Shown: piece after piece, positions 56,029 through 64,000 of the stretch
Layout of the letters: every line of letters begins with the position of its first letter
Position numbering within the stretch: the stretch's first letter is position 1
Assembly: GCA_014529385.2 (NCBI GenBank)
Contig: CM043967.1
Span: 11,112,001-11,176,000, forward strand
DNA length: 64,000 bases
Direction of reading: 5' to 3'
Origin: Adiantum capillus-veneris
Lineage: Eukaryota > Streptophyta > Polypodiopsida > Polypodiales > Pteridaceae
Position numbers and translations under genes: made by a program
Notes under the pieces: model-generated
Database searches by the model: none
Told to the model about the DNA's origin: nothing
The model's input: only the letters and a program-made list of their open reading frames with translations

Positions 56029-57934
56029 GGTGTGTGTGTGTGCTAATAAAAAGAGGAAAATGGTATAACCTTTCTATCACCCAAGTGTAGTAGATTCGTT
56101 ATGCTATTTCCCTCTTGAATAACAGGTTTTGAGTTCACCTCTTCAGGTCTGCTAGATCTTTAAGGTCTCTTGGGTTAGTTTCCTACAATGTTAAAACACT
56201 CTTCTTCTCAGGTGTGTGTGTGGGTGTGGGTGTGTGTGCTAATAAAAAGAGGAAAATGGTATAACCTTTTATCACCCAAGTGTGGTAGATTGGTTATGCC
56301 ATTTCCCTCTTGAATTACAGGTCTTGAGTTCAACTCTCCTCGTCGTCCAGATCTTTAATGTCTCTTGGGGGATAGTTTCCTAAGACGTTAAAACTCTCTT
56401 TTTCTCGGCTATGTGTGTGGGTGTGTGTCTGTGTGCTAATAAAAAAAGTAAAATGGTATAACCTTTCTATTACCGATGTGTGGTAGATTTGTTATGTCAT
56501 TTCCCTCTTGAATAATAGGTCTTGAGTTCAAATCTCTTCGTCGGCTAGATCTTTAAGGTCTCTTGGAATAGTTTACTAGACATAAAAAATCTCTTCTTCT
56601 CGGGTGTGTGTGTGTAGTTGTGTGTGTGTGGTAATCAAAATAGCAAAATGGTATAAACTTTATATCACCCAAGTGTGGTAGATTGGTTATATCGTTTCAC
56701 TCTTGAATAAGAATTCTTGAGCTCAACTTTCCTTGTCGGCGGCTAGATCTTTATGGTCTCTTGGGATAGTTTCCTACGACGTTAAAACTCTCTTCTTCTC
56801 ATGTGTGTGTGTGTGTGTGTGCACGCGCACTAATAAAAAGAGGAAAATGGTGTAACCTTTCTATCACCCAAGCGTGGTAGATTGGTTATGCCATTTCCCT
56901 CTCGAATAACAGTTCTTGAATTCAACACTCCTCGTCGGCTAGATCTTTAAGGTCTCTTGGGACTGTTTCCTACGACGTTAAAACTCTCTTCGTCTCGTGT
57001 GTGTGTGTGTGTGTGTGCTAATAAAAAGAGGAAAATGGTATAAACTTTCTATCACCCAAGTGTGGTTGAGTCGTTATACCAATTCCCTCTTGAATAAAAA
57101 GTCTTGAGTTCAACTTTCCTCGTCGGCTATATCTTTATGGTCTCGTGGGATAGTTTCCTACGATGTTATAACTCTCTTCTTCTCGTGTGTGTGTGTGCTG
57201 ACAAAAAGAGGAAAATGGTATAACCTTTTTGTCACCCAAGTGTGGTAGATTGGTTATGCCATTTCCCTCTTGAATAACAGTTCTTGAGTTCAACTCTCCT
57301 AGTGGGCTAAATCTTTAAGGTGTCTTGGGATAGTTTCCTACGATGTTAGAACTCTCTTCTTCTTGGGTGTGTGTGTGTGTGTGTGTGTGTGCTAATAAAA
57401 AGAGAAAAATGGTATAATCTTTCTATCACCCAAGTGTGGTAGATTGGTTATGCCATTTCCCTCTTGAATAACAGGTCTTGAGTTTAACTCTCTTTGTCGA
57501 CTAGATCTTTAAGGTCTCTTTTGATACTTTCCTACGACGTTAAAACTTTCTTCTTCCGAGGTGTGTGTGTGTGGTAAGAAAAAGAGAAAAATGGTAAAAC
57601 ATTTCTATCACCCAAGTGTGGTAGATTGGTTATACCATTTACCTCTTGAATAACAGGTCTTGAGTTCAACTTTTCTCGTCGGCTAGATCTTTGGGGTCTC
57701 TTGGAATATTTTCCTACGACTTTAAAACTCTCTTCTTCTTGGGTGTGTGTGTGTTTGTGTGTGTGTGTGCTAATAAAAAGAGGAAAATGGTATAAACTTT
57801 CTATCACCCAAGTGTGGTAGATTGGTTATCCATTTCTCTCTTGAATGACAAGTCTTGAGTTCAACTCTCCTCGCAGGCTAGATCTTTAAGGTCTCTTGGG
57901 ATATTTTCCTACAATGTTAAAACTCTCTTCTTTT

Positions 57935-57977
<43 letters not shown>

Positions 57978-60900
57978 CTCTGTGTGTCTACTAATAAAAA
58001 GAGGAAAATTCTATAACCTTTATATCACCCAAGTGTGGTAGATTGGTTATACCAATTCCCTCTTGAATAACAGGTCTTGAGTTCAACTTTCGTCATTGCC
58101 TAGATCTTTAAGGTGTCCTGGGTTAGTTTCCTACAATGTTATAACTCTCTTCTTCTTGGGTGTGTCTGTGTGTGTGTGGGTGTGGGTGTGTGTCCTAATA
58201 AAAAGAGGAAAATGGTATAATCTTTTTATCACTCAAGTGTGGTAGATTGGTCATGCCATTTCCCTCTTGAATAATAGGTCTTGATTTCAACTCTCCTCGT
58301 CGGTTGGATATTTAAGGTCTCTTGGGATAGTTTCCTACGAAGTTAAAACTCTTTTCTTCTTGGGTGTGTGTGTGTGTGTGTGTGTACTAATAAATAGAGG
58401 AAAATGGTATAACCTTTCTATGACCAAAGTGTGGTTGATTTTTATGCCATTTTCCTTTTAATTAATAGGTCTTGAGTTTAACTCTCCTCATCGACTACAT
58501 CTTTAAGGTCTCTTGGGATAGTTTCCTACGACGTTCAAACTCTCTTCTTCTTGGGGGGGTGTGTGTGTGCACGCTAATAAAAAGAGAAAAATGGTATAAC
58601 CTGTGTGGTAAATTGGTTATGCCATTTCCCTCTTGAATAATAGGTCTTGAGTTCAACTCTCCTCGTTGGCTAGATCTTTAAGGTCTCTTGGGATAGTTTC
58701 TTACGAAGTTAAAACTCTCTTCTTCTCTGGTGTGTGTGTGTGTGTGTGTGTGTGTGTCCACACTAAAAAAAAGAGTAAAATGCTTAAACCTTTCTATCAC
58801 CCAAGTGTGGTAGATTGGTTATGCCATATTCCTCGTGAATAAGAGGTCTTGAGTTCAACACTCCTCATTGGCTAGATCTATAAGGTCTCTTGGGATAGTT
58901 TCCTACGACGTTAAAACTCTCTGTGCGTTAATAGAAAGAGGAAAATGGTATAACCTTTTTATCACCCAAGTGTTGTAGATTGGTTATGCCATTTCCCTCT
59001 TGAATAATAGGTCTTGAGTTCACCTCTCCTTGTCAGCTAGATCTTTAAGATCTCTTGGGTTAGTCCTTTAAGATGTTAAAACATTCTTCTTCTCGGGTGT
59101 GTGTGTGGGTGTGGGTGTGCGCGCTAACAAAAAGAGAAAAATGGTATAATCTTTGTATCACTCAAGTGTGGTAGATTGGTTATGCCATTTCTCTCTTGAA
59201 TTATAGGTCTTGAGCTCAACTCTCCTCATCGGATAAATCTTTAAGGTCTCTTGGGATAGTTTGCTACGATGTTAAAACTCTCTTTCTCTCGGGTGTGTGT
59301 GTGTGTGTGTCCACGCTAAGAAAAAGAGAAAAATGGTAAAACCTTTCTATCTCCCAAGTGTAGTAGATTGGTTATGCCATTTCCCTCTTGAATAAGAGGT
59401 CTTGAGTTCAACTCTCCTCGTCGTCTAGATCTTTAAGGTGTCTTTAAGATAGTTTGCTACAACGTTAAAACTCTCTTCTTCTCGGGTGTGTGTGTGGGTG
59501 TGTCTTTGTGTGCTAATAAAAAGAGGAAAATGGTATAACCTTTCTATCACCCAAGTGTGGTAGATTGGTTATGTCATTTCCCTCTCGAATAACAAATCTT
59601 CAATTCAACTATCCTTTTTGGCTAGATCTTTAAGGTTTCTTGGGATAGTTTCCTACGATGTTAAAACTCTCTTCTTCTCGGGTGTGTGTGTGTGTGTATG
59701 TGTGTGCTAATAAAAAGAGGGAAATGGTATAACCTTTCTATCACCCAAGTGTGGTAGATTGGTTATGCCATTTCCCTCTTGAATAACAAGTTTTGAGTTC
59801 AACTCTTCTCGTCGGTTAGATCTTTACGGTCTCTTGGGATAGTTTCCTACGACATTAAAACTCTCTTCTTCTTGGGTGTGTGTGTGTAGTTGTGTGTGGG
59901 CGATAATAAAAAGAGGAAAATGGTATAACCTTTCTATCACCCAAGTGTGATAGATTGGTTATACCAATTCCCTCTTGCCAATAACAAGTCTTGAGTTCAA
60001 CTTTCCTTATCGGCTAGATCTTTAAGGTCTCCTGGGATAGTTTCATACAATGTTATAACTCTCTTCTTTTTGGCTGTGTATGTGTGTGTGTGTGTGGGTG
60101 TGTGTGCTAATAAAAAGAGGAAAATGGTATAACCCTTTTATCACCCAAGTGCGGTTGATTGGTTATGCCATTTCCCTCTTGAATAACAGGTCTTGACTTG
60201 AACTCTCCTCGTTGGCGGCTAGATCTTTAAGGTCTCTTGGTAAGTTTCCTACGACGTTAAAACTCTCTTCTTCTCGGGTGTGTGTGTGTGAGTGTGTGTG
60301 TGTGTGTACTAATAAATACAAGAAAATGGTATAATGTTTGTAGAACTAAAGTGGGGGTTAATTTTTTGTCGTTTTCCTTTTGAATAACACGTTTTGACAG
60401 GTCTTGAGTTCAACTCTCCTCGTCGGCTAGATCTTTAAGGTCTTTTGGGATAGTTTCCTCCGACGTTAAAACTCTCTCGTCTTGGGTGTGTGTGTGCTAG
60501 TAAAAAGAGGAAAATGGTATAATCTTTCTATCATCCAAGTGTGGTAGATTGGTTATACCAATTCCCAATTGAATAACAGGCCTTGAGTTCAACTTTTGTT
60601 GTCGGCTAGATGTTTAAGGCTTCCTAGGATAGTTTCCTACAATGTTATAACTCTCTTCTTCTCGAGTGTGAGTGTGTGTGTGTGTGTATGTGTAGCTATG
60701 TATGGTAATTAAAAGAGAAAAATGGTATAGTTTCCTACGCCGTTAAACTCTCTTCTTCTCGGGTGTGTGTGTGGGTGCATGTGTGTGTACTAATAAATAG
60801 AGGAATATGGTATAACCTTTCTATAATTGAAGTGTGGTTGATTTTTATGCCATTTCCATTTTCAATAACAGGTCTTGAGTTTAACTCTCCTCATTGGCGA

Positions 60901-61300
60901 GATCTTTAAGGTCTCTTGGGATAGTTTCCTACAATGTTAAAACTCTCTTCTTCTTGGGTGTGTGTGTGTACTAATAAAAAGAGGAAAATGGTATAACCTT
61001 TCTATCACCCAAGTGTGGTAGATTGGTAATGCCATTTCCCTCTTGAACAACAGGTCTTGAGTTGAACTCTCCTCATCGTCTAGATCTTTAGGGTCTCTTG
61101 GCATAGTTTCCTATGACATTAAAACTCTCTTCTTCTTGGGTGTGTGTGTGGGTGCATGTGTGTACTAGTAAATAGAGGAAAATGGTATAACCTCAAAGTG
61201 TGGTTGATTTTTATGCCATTTTCTTTTGAGTAACAAGTCTTGAGTTTAACTGTCCTGGTCGGCTAGATCTTTATAGTCTCTTGGGATAGTTTTTTATGTA
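55747..61300 (+). repeat. Tandem array 3 of the SINE-like unit (about 29 units)
   Basis: The unit described for array 1 recurs at spacings of 166-221 bp, mostly 180-205, with the length set mainly by the GT tract. A-box cores sit near 55883, 56282, 56674, 57242, 57436, 57618, 57813, 58034 and onward to 61014. A few units are truncated (near 58604, 60700 and 61197). Units at the right edge are more divergent. Neither host genes nor long ORFs occur in it. Confidence 0.9.
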
Positions 61301-61915
61301 AGGTCTCTACTTTCGAATTTCATACAAGTTCTATTACGCATTTGATTTTTTTTTTAACCATCACTTATTATTTAAGATATTCGAGTTCAAATTATGAATC
61401 GTAGGCTAAGAAAACCTAGAATTTAAAATTTACGCTAGAAAATTCTGACATGATTAGCTATATGAATCACTAATTAACTTATTGCAAGACTTATTTACTG
61501 ATTGTAGAATTTTCTTTTACTACTGTAAAGTTAATATAAGACTGTAAAGTTTAACTTAAAAATGTAAAGTAAATTATCATTAAGGAAATAAGTAAAATAA
61601 TTATAAAGACGAAAGAATACACAAATGAAGACACATGGACTCACCTGGACTCACATAGGAGGGGACAAAGTGTGACACACTGTCACATGAAAAGGAGAGG
61701 CTAGTCTTGACCAATCTTAATGAGGGGGACCTGCGTGGCCTTATCTTTTGATGATAATGACAAAGTGTTCAAGCTGATGGGTACCACAAGGGTACCAAAA
61801 ACGCGGGTATGATTTTTTGGGGAAAAAAAAAATACAAAATATTTTATTAAAAAAAATTAAAAAAATTAAAAAAAATATTTTTTTGGAAAAAAAGAAATTG
61901 GACGTTTTCTTTTCT
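61301..61915. other. AT-rich flank right of the tandem array
   Basis: Very AT-rich, with three ACTGTAAAGTTAA-type motifs at 61520-61575 and homopolymer A/T runs at 61820-61890. Possibly promoter DNA or U3 of another LTR element, since a canonical TATA box follows. Confidence 0.45.
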
Positions 61916-61917
61916 GC

Positions 61918-61926
61918 TATAAATAG
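61918..61926 (+). promoter_or_regulatory. TATA box TATAAATAG
   Basis: CTATAAATAGAGCATCC matches the plant TATA consensus. CACACTTTAGACATAGAG about 30 bp downstream would be the initiation region. No downstream ORF is close; the first candidate exon is at 63101. Confidence 0.55.
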
Positions 61927-62089
61927 AGCATCCATGCTCACACTTTAGACATAGAGATTGCCTCTATAGTGCTCATGAAGTGCTGCCACTTCTCTTAGAG
62001 AGAAGGCATCCACAAACCACTAAGACAACAAAAACTCTAGTGGACTAATAAGGTGCGTATTAATCAAACATTCAATTAACTTTAAGAAT

Positions 62090-62650
62090 GATGTATGTGT
62101 GCTATCTCTTACTCTAATCTCTCTAATAGATTAGTAAGATTCAATTTAGATGTGTGTGTGTGTGTGTGCTATCTCTTACTCTAATCTCTCTAATAGATTA
62201 GTAAGATTCAATTAGCTATGTGTGTGTGTATGCTATCTATTACTCTAATCTCTAATGGATTAGTAAGATTCAATTAGCTTTAAGAAGGATATATGTGTGT
62301 GTGTGTACTATCTCTTACTCTAATCTCTCTACTAGAATAGTAAGATTCAATTAGTTTTAAGAAGGACATGTGTGTATGTGTGCTATCTCTTACTCTAATC
62401 TCTCTAATAGATTGGTGAGATTCAATTAGCTTTAGAAAAGGATGTGTGTGCGTTCTCTTTTACTCTAATTTTCTAATGGATTAGTAAGATTCAATTAACT
62501 TTAGAAAAGATGTGTGTGTATGTTTTCTCTTAGAAAAGAATGTGTGTGTGTTCTCTTTTACTCTAATCTTTTAATGGATAAGTAAGATTCAATTAACTTT
62601 AGAAAAGATGTGTGTATATGTTTTCTCTTACTCTAATCTCTCTAAGTATA
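62090..62650. repeat. Minisatellite of about 60-80 bp units (8-9 copies)
   Basis: Repeats of TGTGTGTGTGCTATCTCTTA, CTCTAATCTCTCTAATAGAT, TAGTAAGATTCAATTAG and CTTTAAGAAGGATATGTGTG. Units start near 62094, 62155, 62220, 62295, 62370, 62445, 62512, 62540 and 62608, becoming shorter and more divergent to the right. Confidence 0.88.
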
Positions 62651-63099
62651 CCTACTCTCTCTAGTTAGTACATCTTCACTATTAACTTATGCATAGTTAA
62701 TTGAAAGTTAATACATAAGAGAACTCAGCATATTCTTATTATACATTATGAAATTCTCATTCACCAATTTTATTGTCAATTAGATTAAATAGAATTTTGA
62801 ATAATACTAAAAATTGATTTAGTTGAAGTATAGAAATTGAAGTTAGAACTGGATTAGAAATGTGAAGCATAAAAGTAATGTATTCCTAAACTTTCACTCA
62901 TAGTTTACACATTTAATTTTTGATTAATTACGATTAGCAAATATTTGATGTATAGAAATGAGATGTAAAACAACAACAATAAGTGTGAATCCAAGTTGGC
63001 GAGGGTTCAAATTATAGACTCTCTTTGGAAACAAGAGATTACTAGGGAAATTGACCAATTTAAAGTTCTATGTGTATAACATAAGTGTAGTACAAAAAA
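62651..63099. other. AT-rich DNA between minisatellite and candidate exon
   Basis: No ORF, repeat or boundary motif recognised; possibly a long leader or intron of the unit starting at the TATA box. Confidence 0.4.
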
Positions 63100-63100
63100 A

Positions 63101-63222
63101 TGGCTCCAAAGCGTGCTCGAACCCGAGGCGCTAATGATCATGAAGCTGGTACAAGTAACGGTGGAACCCCTGCGGAACATGCTATGTGTCCACGAATCGG
63201 ACCAATCGGAGCTATGGTACAG
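63101..63222 (+). CDS. Candidate first coding exon (41 codons), unknown product
   Basis: ATG at 63101 preceded by AAAAAA, encoding MAPKRARTRGANDHEAGTSN and ending MVQ just before GTTAGTATT, a good splice donor. The basic then Gly/Asn-rich start resembles the N-terminus of many gypsy gag proteins, or a nuclear protein. If not spliced, the frame stops at 63292. It lies 1.2 kb downstream of a TATA box. Nothing further in the window confirms it. Confidence 0.35.
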
Positions 63223-63479
63223 GTTAGTATTGCAGTTTCAAGTTATGCATCATTGCATATGCGAGACCATAGGAATATATTATTTACCTTATGAAAAGAA
63301 AACATAGACCGAAACCACGGGGCTTAACCCCAAGAAACTCGTCATATGTTTGACAAGTAGGAAAGATTGTTTGGTTAAACTGGTTGCTATAGGAAAGAAT
63401 GTTTGTCCAAAACCTTCGGTATGGTTTCTCTCAAGTCTCTCTACTTATTAACGCTGGTATTATGTGGCAGTTGCCGAGG

Positions 63480-63645
63480 TGTGAGATGACGCCCAGGATG
63501 GCACCGCTGATGCTGTGACGGGAGTACACCCAGATTAGCCCAGCTGAAAACTGCAGTTTTGTTTTGTCGTGGCATGAGGATGACGCCCAGATTGGCACCG
63601 TTGTTACTGTGGCGGGAGTACATCCAGATTAGCACAACGAGTACT
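63480..63645. repeat. Tandem duplication of about 95 bp
   Basis: GATGACGCCCAG, GGCACCG, GGGAGTACA and CCAGATTAGC recur in order at 63486 and 63580. Confidence 0.75.
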
Positions 63646-63924
63646 TGGTGAGCGGTATGGGACGCTCATGAGGACAAGGGTTTTTATAAATAATGTATAT
63701 ACCGATCGGACATAATAGCGCCAATAGATATTCTTGAGTGAACCTAATCCAAGGGTTGTTGGTTTAAAATTGGACGACTTCTTGTTTGACTATTGTTTGT
63801 AATACTGTTTGAAGGGCTGTTTTAACGAACCAGTATCATAAATAAAGTAAAGGAACATGTATGTTTAAACAGTGTGGTGGTAATTAGATAACAAAAGAAG
63901 GGTGAGTGTGGTGTGGAAAGTGGG

Positions 63925-63951
63925 AGAATGATACCCCGACGGTATCATTCT
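63925..63951. other. Perfect 11-bp hairpin with 5-nt loop
   Basis: AGAATGATACC and GGTATCATTCT are exact reverse complements separated by CCGAC. Function is unknown. Confidence 0.8.
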
Positions 63952-64000
63952 ATGGACGGGTGGACCCGATGAGTCGGGTAACTTTCCAACGCTAGAATTT

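Larger units (their letters stand above)
63223..64000. other. Non-coding end of the window
   Basis: Apart from the 95-bp duplication and hairpin, no coding signal is seen. If 63101-63222 is an exon, this is its intron. Confidence 0.4.

Noticed and set aside
57532-57807. Minus-strand ORF with THTHKHTHT repeat
   Set aside because: A reading through the GT tract of the SINE-like unit; same for 32490-32807 and 38742-38942.
55747-61300. tRNA genes or a CRISPR-like array
   Set aside because: Units match Pol III boxes but cannot fold into a full cloverleaf (T and D stems poorly paired), and nearly the whole unit is repeated with no unique spacers.

Overview
The window is plant nuclear DNA made almost entirely of mobile elements and tandem repeats. 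No ordinary host gene can be named with confidence. Spliceosomal introns, Ty3/gypsy polyproteins with plant-type features, two LINE fragments, a Penelope-like fragment and very high repeat content suggest a large-genome land plant. A seed-free vascular plant such as a fern is plausible (inference, low to moderate confidence).

Layout, left to right. 1-6276 holds a minus-strand gypsy element (A): degraded RT, RNase H and integrase, then an unusual second protease-like domain after integrase; its leader carries about 287-bp repeats with palindromes, and a tRNA-Asp-like primer site abuts its 5' LTR. 8400-10460 is a second, broken minus-strand gypsy copy (B). About 11.6-33.8 kb is a plus-strand gypsy element (C): gag, protease, RT, RNase H, integrase, then again a post-integrase protease-like domain and WVPK motifs.

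The highlight is 13992-24118. A 10,127-bp DNA transposon sits inside the gag of element C, within the codons of a CCHC zinc knuckle. It has perfect 22-bp terminal inverted repeats and a 4-bp AGGT target duplication. It carries an intron-containing transposase-like gene (one nonsense codon, one frameshift), an FCP1/NIF-type HAD gene whose second catalytic Asp is Asn, and a five-exon gene with a coiled coil and a Cys/His cluster. ACCGGT-type palindromic minisatellites recur in its introns, intergenic space and subterminal regions.

34.2-38.4 kb holds a decayed coiled-coil ORF ending in a polypurine tract and a probable LTR (element D). Tandem arrays of a roughly 190-200-bp unit fill 31.3-33.4, 38.5-39.9, 42.2 and 55.7-61.3 kb. 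Each unit keeps matches to the RNA polymerase III A and B boxes at tRNA-like spacing plus a GT tract, so the arrays look like an amplified tRNA-derived SINE. The second array is interrupted by a complete 2.25-kb gag-only LTR element (39923-42177, TSD TTAAG) and by a complex of one full-domain LINE (minus), a head-to-head split Penelope-like element, a deleted LINE (plus) and a second copy of the Penelope 3' end. The last 2.7 kb has AT-rich DNA, a TATA box, a roughly 75-bp minisatellite, a candidate first exon and a hairpin.
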